A stretch of DNA of 64,000 nucleotides, from positions 3,348,001-3,412,000 of the forward strand of contig CAVYKV010000001.1 of the NCBI GenBank assembly GCA_963769255.1, in the 5' to 3' direction. The translations under genes were made by a program, and so were the position numbers. The DNA is from JAKACA01 sp963769255. Lineage in GTDB: Bacteria; Actinomycetota; Acidimicrobiia; Acidimicrobiales; Bog-793. This document shows, in pieces, positions 27,737 to 35,737 of the stretch; the stretch's first letter is position 1, and each line of letters starts with the position of its first letter. The notes under the pieces were generated by a model, which had not been told where the DNA came from, ran no database searches, and saw only the letters and a list, made by a program, of their open reading frames with translations.

Positions 27737-27809
27737 CAGGGCAGGAGGGACTCGAACCCCCAACCGCCGGTTTTGGAGACCGGTGCTCTGCCAGTTGAGC
27801 TACTGCCCT
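27737..27809 (-). tRNA. tRNA-Trp (CCA)
   Basis: A 73-nt cloverleaf with acceptor AGGGCAG/CTGCCCT, discriminator G, anticodon stem CCGGT/ACCGG and loop CTCCAAA giving anticodon CCA. The T loop TTCGAGT is standard. CCA is not encoded. The first base overlaps the last base of the anti-sigma stop codon. Confidence 0.97.
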
Positions 27810-28327
27810 CAGCGCGGACGTCCTCGCCCGACACCGGGCTTCGCGCCGAGCATCCCGGGCACCATCACGATAGCACCAGCTCCTGCCCCCACTACATGGC
27901 GGGCATGGCCGCGGGCGAGGGCGACGAGGCCGGCGGCGGCTCCGCCGGCAGCCACGACGGCACCGGCATAGGCGAGGCTCCGGCCGGTGAGCACGGAGCG
28001 CACCATGCGCCGCTTGGCGGCCGTGCCGACGACCTCGAGGACGTCGGCGACGAGGCCGGGGGGCGGATCGACCTCCGTCGCCGCCAGCTGGTGCAGGAGC
28101 CGGATGAGCTTGCGGTAGCGGGCGAGCTCCGCTTGGCAGGACAGGCAGGTCTCCACGTGGGCGACGAGGGGGGCGCTCGCCGGGAGCCCGTCGTCGAGGA
28201 TGCGCGGCAGCTGGACGGCCACCTCGGAGCAGCTGACGGACCCCGGGCGGCGGCGGGGGCGAGCGAGGGTGACCCAGCTGCGCCCCGTGGCGACGACGAC
28301 GTCGGCCGTCTCCGCGATCCAGGTCAT
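27809..28327 (-). CDS. Zinc-binding anti-sigma factor
   Basis: A 172-residue protein with the ZAS motif: Cys33, then His57-x3-Cys61-x2-Cys64 (HVETCLSCQ). This class binds and inhibits an ECF sigma factor, in some members until oxidation or another signal releases it. One hydrophobic stretch near residues 118-138 (SLAYAGAVVAAGGAAAGLVA) is probably a membrane helix, so the signal may be sensed at the membrane. The start overlaps the sigma gene stop by 4 nt, and the stop overlaps the tRNA-Trp 5' end by one base. Confidence 0.85.
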   Translation of the reverse strand: MTWIAETADVVVATGRSWVTLARPRRRPGSVSCSEVAVQLPRILDDGLPASAPLVAHVETCLSCQAELARYRKLIRLLHQLAATEVDPPPGLVADVLEVVGTAAKRRMVRSVLTGRSLAYAGAVVAAGGAAAGLVALARGHARHVVGAGAGAIVMVPGMLGAKPGVGRGRPR

Positions 28328-28995
28328 GCCGAGTGCTCGAGCACCGACGTGACCGCCTCGGCGCCGTCTGGCTCGACGGAACGGAGGCGACGCCCGTCGA
28401 AGAGCTGCTCGCGGAGCCGGCGCCGGGCGCGGTGCAGCCGCACCTTGGCGGCCGCCTGGCTGATACCCAGCTCCCTGGCGATCTCGCGGTGGGGCATGTC
28501 GTAGACGTCCCGGAGGACGACGACGAGCCGCAGCGGGTCGGGCAGCTTGGCGAGGGCCCGGACCAGGCGCTCACGGTCGTCGGCCGTGCTGGCAGCCGAT
28601 TCCGGGTTGCCGTCGGCCCGGTACTCGACGAGGCGGGCGGCCTCCTCGTGGTCGTCGAGCTGGTCGCAGGACGACCTCTGCCTGCGCTCGAGGAGCGAGG
28701 CGGCACAGTTCACCGTGATGCGGTGCAACCACGTCGAGAAACCCGCCTCCCCCCGGAACCGCCTCAGCCCCCTGAAGGCCCGGAGGTAGGCGTCCTGCAT
28801 GACGTCACGGGCGTCGTGCTCGTTGCCCACGAGCCGGAGGGCGAGGGCGTAGCAGGCAGGAGAGGTGATGCGGACGAGCTCCTCGAAGGCGGCCGTGTCG
28901 CCGCCCCGGGCGCGCTCGACGAGCACCTCGGTCAGCTCGGCCGGTACCGTCCGCGGGCGGTCGGGAGGAGCGTCGAGAACTCGGAGGGCGCTCAC
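28324..28995 (-). CDS. ECF-type RNA polymerase sigma factor
   Basis: A 223-residue sigma70-family factor of ECF type with regions 2 and 4. Region 2 is seen at about residues 35-100 (DVMQDAYLRAFRGLRRFRGE, then GFSTWLHRITVNCA), and region 4 near the C-terminus (LPDPLRLVVVLRDVYDMPHR, then EIARELGISQAAAKVRLHRA). It is paired with the zinc anti-sigma factor directly downstream, so it probably controls a stress or envelope regulon held off by that partner. The promoter it recognises cannot be read here. The position between rpmG and tRNA-Trp-secE is unusual. Confidence 0.92.
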   Translation of the reverse strand: MSALRVLDAPPDRPRTVPAELTEVLVERARGGDTAAFEELVRITSPACYALALRLVGNEHDARDVMQDAYLRAFRGLRRFRGEAGFSTWLHRITVNCAASLLERRQRSSCDQLDDHEEAARLVEYRADGNPESAASTADDRERLVRALAKLPDPLRLVVVLRDVYDMPHREIARELGISQAAAKVRLHRARRRLREQLFDGRRLRSVEPDGAEAVTSVLEHSA

Positions 28996-29017
28996 GACGG
29001 TCAGAAGGCGCTCGCGC

Positions 29018-29182
29018 TCAGCGAGTCTCCTTGTGCACGGTGTGCTGCCGGTCCCAGCGGCAGTACTTCTTCATCTCGATGCGCTCGCGGTCGTTCTGCT
29101 TGTTCTTCGTCGTGATGTAGTTGCGACGCTTGCAGACCTCGCAGGCCAAGGTGACCTGCACCCGCTTCTCGTTCTTTGCCAT
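29018..29182 (-). CDS. rpmG: 50S ribosomal protein L33
   Basis: A 54-residue L33. It begins MAKNEKRVQVTLACEVCKRR, holds the conserved NYITTKNK segment and ends RQHTVHKETR. The first half of the zinc knuckle (CEVC) is present, but the second half reads YCRWD, so the fourth Cys is replaced by Asp. Whether zinc is still bound is open. The gene is preceded by tRNA-Met and tRNA-Thr as in many actinobacteria. Confidence 0.93.
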   Translation of the reverse strand: MAKNEKRVQVTLACEVCKRRNYITTKNKQNDRERIEMKKYCRWDRQHTVHKETR

Positions 29183-29229
29183 CGGTCTGGTCCTTCACTC
29201 CTCGTGCCCCTCGGGGCGATCCCTGTGCT

Positions 29230-29306
29230 TGGTAGCGGCGGCGGGACTCGAACCCGCGACCCCACGATTATGAGCCGTGTGCTCTTACCAGCTGAGCTAC
29301 GCCGCC
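29230..29306 (-). tRNA. tRNA-Met (CAT), elongator type
   Basis: A cloverleaf with acceptor GGCGGCG paired to CGCCGCT, anticodon stem CACGG/TCGTG and loop CTCATAA giving anticodon CAT. The T loop is TTCGAGT and CCA is encoded at the 3' end (29232-29230). The GGCGGCGTAGCTCAGCTGGT start fits elongator Met rather than initiator; a lysidine-modified Ile tRNA with the same anticodon cannot be fully excluded. Confidence 0.92.
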
Positions 29307-29333
29307 TCGGGGGACCCAGCGGGGCCCCGAGCG

Positions 29334-29406
29334 AGCCCCCTGTCGGAATCGAACCGACGACACCAGCCTTACCATGGCTGTGCTCTGCCGACTGAGCTAA
29401 GGGGGC
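29334..29406 (-). tRNA. tRNA-Thr (GGT)
   Basis: A 73-nt cloverleaf with acceptor GCCCCCT/AGGGGGC, discriminator T, anticodon stem CAGCC/GGCTG and loop ATGGTAA giving anticodon GGT. T loop TTCGATT. CCA is not encoded. It lies 27 nt upstream of tRNA-Met. Confidence 0.97.
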
Positions 29407-29467
29407 GACATCGCCCAGCGGGCACTGTTCGCGTCGAGATCATACCGGCTGGCACAGCTCGCATCAC

Positions 29468-29473
29468 TACGAT
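29468..29473 (+). promoter_or_regulatory. -10-like box for leaderless start at 29482
   Basis: TACGAT is located 8 nt before the ATG of the acetyltransferase, with no Shine-Dalgarno sequence in between. Compare 2892, 32618, 51169 and 51720. Confidence 0.35.
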
Positions 29474-29481
29474 CGGCCGCC

Positions 29482-29967
29482 ATGCTGGTGCGTCGCGCCG
29501 TCGAGGGCGACTCCGAGGCGATCCGCCTCATCTACAACGCAGAAGTGCTGACGTCGACGGCGACGCTCGACCTCGTGCCGCGGGCGCCCCGCGACCAGGC
29601 GGCCTGGATGTCGGGTCATTCCGGCGTCTACCCGGTGCTCGTCGCCGAGGAGGACGGCGTCGTCGCCGGCTTCTCGTCCCTCTCCGCCTACCGCCCGAGG
29701 CCGGGCTACGCCACCGTCGTGGAGGACTCCGTCTACGTCGGCGAGGCCTACCGCGGCCAGGGCGTCGGCCGCCTCCTCCTCAACGCCGCCGTCGAGGCGG
29801 CCCGCAGCCACGGCTTCCACTCCGTCATCGGGCGGATCTCGATCGAGCAGACCGCATCGATCTCCTTGCACAAGGCGTGCGGTTTCGAGATCGTCGGGAT
29901 CGAGCGGGAGGTCGGCCGCAAGTTCGGGCGCTGGCTGGACGTGGCCATCGCCCAGCGGATGCTCTGA
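29482..29967 (+). CDS. GNAT acetyltransferase, phosphinothricin/amino-acid type
   Basis: A 161-residue GNAT protein. The whole length resembles the Pat/MddA/YncA group, which N-acetylates phosphinothricin, methionine sulfoximine or related amino acids with acetyl-CoA. Motif A reads EAYRGQGVGRLLLNAAVEAA (Q/RxxGxG/A pyrophosphate loop), and the expected IYNAEVLTST N-terminal and LHKACGFEIVGIEREVGRKF C-terminal segments are present. The substrate is not certain. The message is probably leaderless. It converges with the enoyl-CoA hydratase gene 22 nt downstream. Confidence 0.85.
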   Translation: MLVRRAVEGDSEAIRLIYNAEVLTSTATLDLVPRAPRDQAAWMSGHSGVYPVLVAEEDGVVAGFSSLSAYRPRPGYATVVEDSVYVGEAYRGQGVGRLLLNAAVEAARSHGFHSVIGRISIEQTASISLHKACGFEIVGIEREVGRKFGRWLDVAIAQRML

Positions 29968-29989
29968 GCCTTCCCGCTCGGGGCACCCC

Positions 29990-30763
29990 TCAGGCGCCGT
30001 GCCGCCCGGCCCCCGCCGCGAATCGGCCAGCACCCTCGACCGCTCCGGCGAGCACCGCCATCCCCCGTTCCACCTCGTTCGCAAGGGCGGCCGACTCGTC
30101 GAGGCCTTCCTGCTCGAGGACGCTGAGCCGGTCGGAGCGCAGGCAGGTCTGCGGCAGGTGTGCGAGGTCGAGGGCGAGGGACTGGGCAGCCGCCAGCGCC
30201 TCGCCGGCGGGCACGAGCCGGTTGGCGAGGCCGATGGAGAGTGCCTCGCCGGCGTCGACGGGACGGCCGGTCAGGACGAGGTCGAGGGCACGGCTCGTCC
30301 CGATGAGGCGCGGGAGGCGAACGGTGCCGCCGTCGATGAGGGGCACGCCGAAGCGCCGGCAGAAGACGCCGAAGACGGCCGTCTCGTCGGCCACCCGCAG
30401 GTCGCACCAAAGGGCGAGCTCGAGCCCGCCGGCGACGGCGTGCCCGGAGACGGCGGCGATGACGGGCTTGGAGAGGCGAAGGCGCGTCGGCCCCATGGGG
30501 CCGTCGCCGTCGTGCGCCACGCGGTTGCCGGCCCCGCCGGCGACCGCCTTCAGGTCGGCGCCGGCGCAGAACGTGCCCCCCGCCCCGGCGAGGACGGCGA
30601 CGGCGAGGTCGGGGGAGGCGTCGAAGTCTCGAAAGGCCCCGGCGAGGGCGGCGGCCGTCGGGCGGTCGACGGCGTTGCGCACCTCGGGTCGGTCGATGAC
30701 GACGGTGAGGACGGGCCCGTCGGCGGAGACCCGGACCGTCGTAGCAGCTTCGGCGAGGCTCAC
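29990..30763 (-). CDS. Enoyl-CoA hydratase/isomerase family protein
   Basis: A 257-residue crotonase-fold protein, the normal length. The CoA-binding and oxyanion-hole motifs are visible as GGTFCAGADLKAVAGG and KPVIAAVSGHAVAGGLELAL. At the place where classical hydratases have the two catalytic glutamates, this protein reads WCDLRVADETAVFGVFCRR with FGV, so at least the first glutamate is not in the usual place and the exact reaction (hydration, isomerisation or other) is open. The start GTG at 30763 overlaps the stop of the mannosyltransferase gene by 4 nt, so the two are co-transcribed. Confidence 0.88.
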   Translation of the reverse strand: MSLAEAATTVRVSADGPVLTVVIDRPEVRNAVDRPTAAALAGAFRDFDASPDLAVAVLAGAGGTFCAGADLKAVAGGAGNRVAHDGDGPMGPTRLRLSKPVIAAVSGHAVAGGLELALWCDLRVADETAVFGVFCRRFGVPLIDGGTVRLPRLIGTSRALDLVLTGRPVDAGEALSIGLANRLVPAGEALAAAQSLALDLAHLPQTCLRSDRLSVLEQEGLDESAALANEVERGMAVLAGAVEGAGRFAAGAGRHGA

Positions 30764-32457
30764 GCCGAGGCGACCGTCGTGTGCCGGACCCGCACGGCAT
30801 GCACCACCCGTGGGGCGTACGAGAGGAGGCCGACGCCGACGAGCACGGCCACGGCGGCGAGCACGGTGAGGACGCCGTCGTGCTCGAGGTGGCTGAGGAG
30901 GGTGCGCCCGCCCGGGAGGCCGAGGAAGGACATGACGGCCGACAGCCAGATGAGGGCGCCCCGCGCCTTGCCGACGACGAGCGGTGCGAGGAGCACGATC
31001 CCCCACGTGAGATACCACGGCTGGATGACGGGCCCGAGGATGACGACGGCGAGCAGCGTGAGCCCCATGGCCCGCAGGCTGCTCACACCGCCGTCGGAGC
31101 GGAACAGCCAGTAGACGGCGAGCAGACCGGCGGCAGCGAGTCCGATCCCGTGGGCCGCCTGCACGATGCCGAGGTTGTGCTCGCCGAGCCCGACGGCTCT
31201 CAGGAGACGGGCGACGAGGCCGCCGATGCCGGTGCCCGGGTCCATCCAGGAGCTGACGATCCCGGGCTGCAGGAGGGCCGTCGCCCAGCCCCAGCCGATG
31301 CCGATGGCATAGGTCATGGCGACGGTGAAGGCGCCGCCGATCCCGAGGGCCGCCACGGTGGGGGCGAGGCGGGGACGCCAGCCCACGCCGACGCCTGCCC
31401 AGTCCCAGCCGATGTAGAGGATGCCGATGAAGGCGGGCGCCTTCACGAGGCCGGCGACAGCGCACAGGAAGATGCCGGCGATGGGGTGGCGTTCTCGCGC
31501 CAACGCCAGCCCGGCGACGAGGAGCCCCAGCATGAGGGCGTCGTTGTGCTCGCCGCCGACGAGGTGGAAGAGGACGATCGGGTTGATGACGACGAGCACG
31601 AAGGCCTGGGCACCGTCGAGCCCGTAGCTGCGCGCGAGCCGGGGGATGAAGACCCCGAGGAGGACGACGCCGGCGATGGCGAGCACGCGGAACCCGAGGA
31701 CGGCGGCGAGCTCGTTGTGGTTGACGAGCTCGACGATCGACCCGGCGAGGGCGAGGAAGACCGGCCCGTACGGCGAGGTGGTGTGGTACCAGAGGGCGTC
31801 GATGAGCGCCGTGTACGGGTTGGCACCCTGGCCGAGCACCGTCGGCCAGTAGATGTACGGGTTGAGACCCCGCGTCATCTCCTCCCCCTGGCCGACGTAG
31901 CTGAAGGCGTCGTGGCTGAAGATGGGCGCCACGACGAGCAGTGGGAGGAGCCAGATGACGAAGACGGGCACGTAAGCACGCACCGGCGTGCCCGTGTAGA
32001 GGCGGGTGAGGCGCGCCAGGGCCACCCACGAACGGATCATGAGGAACATGCCGGCGTAGACGACCACCACGCCGACGAGGACGTTGCCGACGGGCCTGCC
32101 CGCCCCGAAGTACCAGAGCGGATAGGTGAGGGTGGGGCCCGCCGAGCTGAGGGTCGAATAGGTGGCGTGGTTGAGCGTGAAGGGCGAGGTCGGCTGGGAG
32201 GCACCCCAGAGCACCATGAGGAGGCCGACGGCCCCCATGGCGGCCGGGCCGAGCATCCCGCGCCGCAGCGGGGTCTCGCCCCGGACGTAGGGCACCGCCT
32301 CGGGGTCGGGGGCATACAGCCAGTCGAAGCGACGTCGCGGCGCCGCTGGGCCGCCCGCGGCTGCACGCTCGTCCGGCCCCAGATCGGTCGCGGCCCCGAG
32401 CCCGGACGGCGTCACCGACGAGGGTTCGTCGGCCCCCTGGCGTTCCGAGGTCCTCAT
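30760..32457 (-). CDS. Polyprenol-phosphomannose-dependent alpha-mannosyltransferase, MptB-like
   Basis: A 565-residue GT-C family membrane enzyme with about 12 hydrophobic segments. The motif FSHDAFSYVGQGEEMTRG followed by LNPY in the first large outer loop is diagnostic for the MptA/MptB family, which moves mannose from polyprenyl-phosphate to lipomannan-type acceptors outside the membrane. A second typical stretch is FHLVGGEHNDALMLGLLVAG. The N-terminal 70 residues are cytoplasmic and variable. It has an AGGA ribosome-binding site 5 nt before the ATG at 32457 and is divergent from the YfhO-like gene. Which glycolipid it builds is unknown. Confidence 0.85.
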   Translation of the reverse strand: MRTSERQGADEPSSVTPSGLGAATDLGPDERAAAGGPAAPRRRFDWLYAPDPEAVPYVRGETPLRRGMLGPAAMGAVGLLMVLWGASQPTSPFTLNHATYSTLSSAGPTLTYPLWYFGAGRPVGNVLVGVVVVYAGMFLMIRSWVALARLTRLYTGTPVRAYVPVFVIWLLPLLVVAPIFSHDAFSYVGQGEEMTRGLNPYIYWPTVLGQGANPYTALIDALWYHTTSPYGPVFLALAGSIVELVNHNELAAVLGFRVLAIAGVVLLGVFIPRLARSYGLDGAQAFVLVVINPIVLFHLVGGEHNDALMLGLLVAGLALARERHPIAGIFLCAVAGLVKAPAFIGILYIGWDWAGVGVGWRPRLAPTVAALGIGGAFTVAMTYAIGIGWGWATALLQPGIVSSWMDPGTGIGGLVARLLRAVGLGEHNLGIVQAAHGIGLAAAGLLAVYWLFRSDGGVSSLRAMGLTLLAVVILGPVIQPWYLTWGIVLLAPLVVGKARGALIWLSAVMSFLGLPGGRTLLSHLEHDGVLTVLAAVAVLVGVGLLSYAPRVVHAVRVRHTTVASA

Positions 32458-32617
32458 GGCGTCCTGTCGCGTGTCGAAACGGATACATGGCGCCGCTCAG
32501 GGGATCGGCCGCCGACTCCGCACCCTCTGCCCTCGGCGGTCTCCCGGCGGATCGCGGCGACCTTTGCAGGGGGATCGTACCAGCGTGATGCCTGCGAACA
32601 AGAGCGACCGGGCGGCC

Positions 32618-32623
32618 TACGCT
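32618..32623 (+). promoter_or_regulatory. -10-like box for leaderless start at 32629
   Basis: TACGCT is found 5 nt before the GTG at 32629. No Shine-Dalgarno sequence is present. The 32458-32628 gap between divergent genes holds nothing else I can identify. Confidence 0.35.
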
Positions 32624-32628
32624 CTGTC

Positions 32629-34926
32629 GTGCCCACCACCGACCAGGGGTCCGTCGCGCTCTGGAAGCGGTCGGACTGGGCGGCATCGGCGGTCCTCGCC
32701 GGCGTGCCGGGCGTGCTCCTCACCGTGGCGGCGGCCACGGGCTACCCGCTCATCACGGGCGACGACGTCACGCAGAATTTCCCCCTCGAGGAGCTCTCCG
32801 GCCAGATCCTCTCCCATGGCCACCTCCCTCTCTTCGACAGCTTCCTCTGGTCGGGGGCACCCCTCCTCGGCGGCACGGTGGCCCATGCGCTCCTGCCCAT
32901 CACCCTCCTGTTCGCCGTTCTGCCGCCGCTCGCCGCCTGGGTGGTCGGCGAGATCCTCGTGCTCGCCATGGCCACGATCGGTCTGCAACTCTTCCTGCGG
33001 CGGACCGGGTGCTCCACGGTGCCGGCGGCACTGGCGGGGGTGTCGTTCGGGATCGGGGGGTTTCTCAGCTCGCAGCTGGAGCACATCGACTTCGCTGCCG
33101 CTGCGGCCGCCCTCCCCTGGGCACTCGTCGCCCTCGAGGGCCTCGCCCGGCGGCCGGACGAGTCCCGGCCACGCCACTGCCTTCTCCTCGCCGGCGCGGC
33201 AGCGTGGATCTGCCTGTGCGGCAGCCCCGACATCGTCATCGACGCCGCCGTCGCCTGCGGCGCCTACCTCGTCCACCTCCTCCTGCAGCCGCCGGAGGAG
33301 GGCCGGCGCCTGACTCCCCGGTTGCGCCTCGTTGCCTGGACCGTCGTCGGAACGACGGCCGGCCTCGGCATCGGTGCCTTGCAGTGGCTGCCCTCGGCCG
33401 ACTTCGTCGCCGCCTCGCAGCGCGCCCACCCGAGCTACGCCTTCATCTCCGGCGGCTCCCTGACGCCCGCCAACCTCCTCGAGGCGCTCCTCGTGCCGCA
33501 CGTGCGCGGCGGGGGCCTGCTCGGCATGCGCCCCTTCGCCGGCTCCTTCCCGCTCGCCGAGGTGAACGCCTATCCGGGCGTCCTCGCCCTCGTGGCGGTC
33601 TTCGTCCTGCTCGTGCGGTGGCGCGAGCCGTCGGCCTGGCGATGGCGGGTGTGGCTCGTCGTCCTCGCCGTCAGCCTCCTCCTCGTGTTCGGCGACCACA
33701 CGCCGCTCGAGCACCTCGTCGCCCACCTCCCCGTGGCGGGCGACCAGCGGCTGCCGAGCCGGGCGCTCATCGGCGTCGCCCTCTCCTCCTCCCTCCTCGC
33801 CGGCTACTTCCTCGACTCGCTCCTCGTCGCCCACCCGAGCCGGCGCCAGGTGGTGGCAGGACTCCTCCCGCTCGTCGCCATCCTCGGCGTCGTGCTCGCC
33901 ACGGTGGTGGCGGGCCGGCCGGCGGGCGGCGCCCTCCTCACGCCGGCCGCCCACTGGGCGCTGGCGGGCGTGGCGCCCTACCTCGCCATCAGCGCCGCCG
34001 TCGCCCTCGCCGCCGGCGCCCTGCTGGTCTTCGGCGGGCGCCTCCAGGGCCGGCGCCGTCTGCTGCTCGTCGCCGGCCTCGTCGTCGTCGACCTCCTCGT
34101 CTTCGACCTCAACCAGTCCTCCCTCGCCCCCGCCCACGCTTCGTCCCTCTCGCCGGCCGACAGCGCCGCCGTGGCGGCACTCGCCGGCGACGGTCGGTAC
34201 CTCGTCGTCGACCCGTCGCTCGGGAGCGGGAGCGCCCTCGCCACGGTGGGCGCACCCGACACAGGGGTGGCGGCGGCGCTGCCCGACGCCGGCGGCTACG
34301 GGTCGCTTACGTGGGAGCCCTACGCCGCCGCCACCGGCACCCACGTGCAGGACGCCGTCGACGACGACGCCGTGGCCGACGGCACCTTGGCGGACCTCGG
34401 CGTGCGGGCCCTCCTCGCCCTCCCGTCCGAGATCGTGCACGAGGGCTCCTCCACGCCGCTCGGTGACGCCCTCCGCCGCGGTGGCTGGAAGCCGTCCGGC
34501 TCGCTCGACGGCTTCTCCGTCTTCACCGAGACGGCGGCGCCGCCCTTCGAGGTCGACGCCGGCGGCAGCCCGGTGACGGGCGCGGTCGTCGACGTCATCG
34601 GGAGCGATCCCTGGACGGGCGCCGTCTCGGTCTCGGTCCGCACGCCGCGGGCCGGCTCCCTCGTCCGCGCCACGGCGGACGTGCCGGGCTGGCGGGCAGT
34701 CGTGCGCCACGCCGGGGCCGCCGCCTCCGTGCCCGTCACCCGGGACGGCCTCCTGCAGGCCGTCGCCGTCCCGGCGGGCACCTCCACGGTCACCTTCGCC
34801 TACGTCGCCCCCGGCTGGCAGGCCGCTCAGTACCTGGCGCTCGCCGGAGCCGTCGCCTGCGCCGCCATGCTCCTCGTGCCGCTCGGGCGCCGGCGCCTCA
34901 GGCCGGGCCGGAGCCCCCGCCCGTGA
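32629..34926 (+). CDS. YfhO-like multi-pass membrane protein
   Basis: A 765-residue protein with about 12 hydrophobic segments in the first 480 residues and a beta-rich outer domain of about 250 residues at the end, with one more hydrophobic helix close to the C-terminus. The early DDVTQNFPLEELSGQILSHG, then PLFDSFLWSGAPLLG, resembles YfhO and other GT-C-like proteins where an acidic pair in the first loop binds a polyprenyl-phosphate sugar. In Gram-positive bacteria YfhO relatives glycosylate teichoic acids. Here the sugar and acceptor are unknown. GTG at 32629 was preferred to the long open frame upstream because a -10-like box precedes it and upstream residues are not membrane-like. Divergent from the MptB-like gene; overlaps the convergent methyltransferase gene by 29 nt. 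Confidence 0.75.
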   Translation: MPTTDQGSVALWKRSDWAASAVLAGVPGVLLTVAAATGYPLITGDDVTQNFPLEELSGQILSHGHLPLFDSFLWSGAPLLGGTVAHALLPITLLFAVLPPLAAWVVGEILVLAMATIGLQLFLRRTGCSTVPAALAGVSFGIGGFLSSQLEHIDFAAAAAALPWALVALEGLARRPDESRPRHCLLLAGAAAWICLCGSPDIVIDAAVACGAYLVHLLLQPPEEGRRLTPRLRLVAWTVVGTTAGLGIGALQWLPSADFVAASQRAHPSYAFISGGSLTPANLLEALLVPHVRGGGLLGMRPFAGSFPLAEVNAYPGVLALVAVFVLLVRWREPSAWRWRVWLVVLAVSLLLVFGDHTPLEHLVAHLPVAGDQRLPSRALIGVALSSSLLAGYFLDSLLVAHPSRRQVVAGLLPLVAILGVVLATVVAGRPAGGALLTPAAHWALAGVAPYLAISAAVALAAGALLVFGGRLQGRRRLLLVAGLVVVDLLVFDLNQSSLAPAHASSLSPADSAAVAALAGDGRYLVVDPSLGSGSALATVGAPDTGVAAALPDAGGYGSLTWEPYAAATGTHVQDAVDDDAVADGTLADLGVRALLALPSEIVHEGSSTPLGDALRRGGWKPSGSLDGFSVFTETAAPPFEVDAGGSPVTGAVVDVIGSDPWTGAVSVSVRTPRAGSLVRATADVPGWRAVVRHAGAAASVPVTRDGLLQAVAVPAGTSTVTFAYVAPGWQAAQYLALAGAVACAAMLLVPLGRRRLRPGRSPRP

Positions 34927-35722
34927 AGCCGATCCCCTTGAAGAACGTGTAGCAGAACGTCCCGCCCACCTCCGCCGTGCGGTAGAGGTCACGGATGCCT
35001 TCGTCGAAGCGCGCGGCCGTGGCGAGGCCGGCCTCCACGGCCTGGTGCCGGACGCCCTCGACCATGGCGGTGAAGGTCCGCTTCGTCATGGCCTCCACGA
35101 ACTCGGGCCGGCTGTCGTCGACGTAGGCGACGAGAGGGGCCACCTCGACGCCGGAGAGCCCGGCCTCGACCATGAGCGGGTAGAGGCGGCGCCCGATGAG
35201 GCCGTCCCCACCGGCGCGCCGTTGCAGCTCCACGAGGCAGGCGATCGCCTCGTCGGCGGCCACGCTCGCCGGGTGGAAGTAGGCCGAGCCGTGATCGCCC
35301 TCGATGACCGTGACACTCCCGCCCGGGCGAACGAGGTGGGCGAGGTGCTGCAGGGCCTCGACCGGTCGGGCGAGATGCTCGAGGAGGAAGCACACGAAGA
35401 CGTGGTCGAAGGACGCCGCCTCGAATCCGGCCGCCAGCACGTCGCCGTGCCGCACCTCGACGTTGACGAGCCCGGCCGCCTCCACCCGTCCCCTCGCCTC
35501 GGCGACGGATTCCGGCGAGATGTCGACCGACACGAAACGTGCCCCCGGGCTCCGAGCCGCCAAGGTGACCGTCTGGGCGCCGACGCCGCAGCCGGCCTCG
35601 AGGACGACGCTCCCGTCCGCGTAGGCCGTGGAGGCGTGCAGCAGATGGACGAGGGCGCCGGCCTGGTCGAGGAGCCGCTCGTTTTCGCGGGGGTCGTAGC
35701 CGTGGACGTAGGGGGCCGTCAC
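34898..35722 (-). CDS. Class I SAM-dependent methyltransferase
   Basis: A 274-residue methyltransferase. Motif I VVLEAGCGVGAQTVTLA holds the SAM-binding GxGxG-type loop, the acidic end of strand 2 is SVDISPESVAEAR, and motif IV/post I reads FDHVFVCFLLEHLARPVEAL. A C-terminal part of about 100 residues after the Rossmann core probably binds the substrate. The start GTG lies 15 nt after the stop of the cupin gene, so the two form an operon. The substrate is unknown. The last 29 nt overlap the end of the YfhO-like gene on the other strand. Confidence 0.85.
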   Translation of the reverse strand: MTAPYVHGYDPRENERLLDQAGALVHLLHASTAYADGSVVLEAGCGVGAQTVTLAARSPGARFVSVDISPESVAEARGRVEAAGLVNVEVRHGDVLAAGFEAASFDHVFVCFLLEHLARPVEALQHLAHLVRPGGSVTVIEGDHGSAYFHPASVAADEAIACLVELQRRAGGDGLIGRRLYPLMVEAGLSGVEVAPLVAYVDDSRPEFVEAMTKRTFTAMVEGVRHQAVEAGLATAARFDEGIRDLYRTAEVGGTFCYTFFKGIGFTGGGSGPA

Positions 35723-35737
35723 GCCGTCACCGGCGCC

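Noticed and set aside
29230..29306. tRNA-Ile2 (lysidine type) instead of tRNA-Met
   Set aside because: The acceptor and D-arm sequence fit elongator tRNA-Met better, and the position before rpmG is that of tRNA-Met in actinobacteria.
30781..32628. Upstream 616 codons of the long plus-strand frame ending at 34926
   Set aside because: This part is antisense to the enoyl-CoA hydratase and mannosyltransferase genes. Only the part from GTG 32629 is membrane-protein-like.
30764..32686. Extension of the enoyl-CoA hydratase frame into a claimed 898-residue protein
   Set aside because: The extension is an out-of-phase reading of the mannosyltransferase gene. The true start is GTG 30763.
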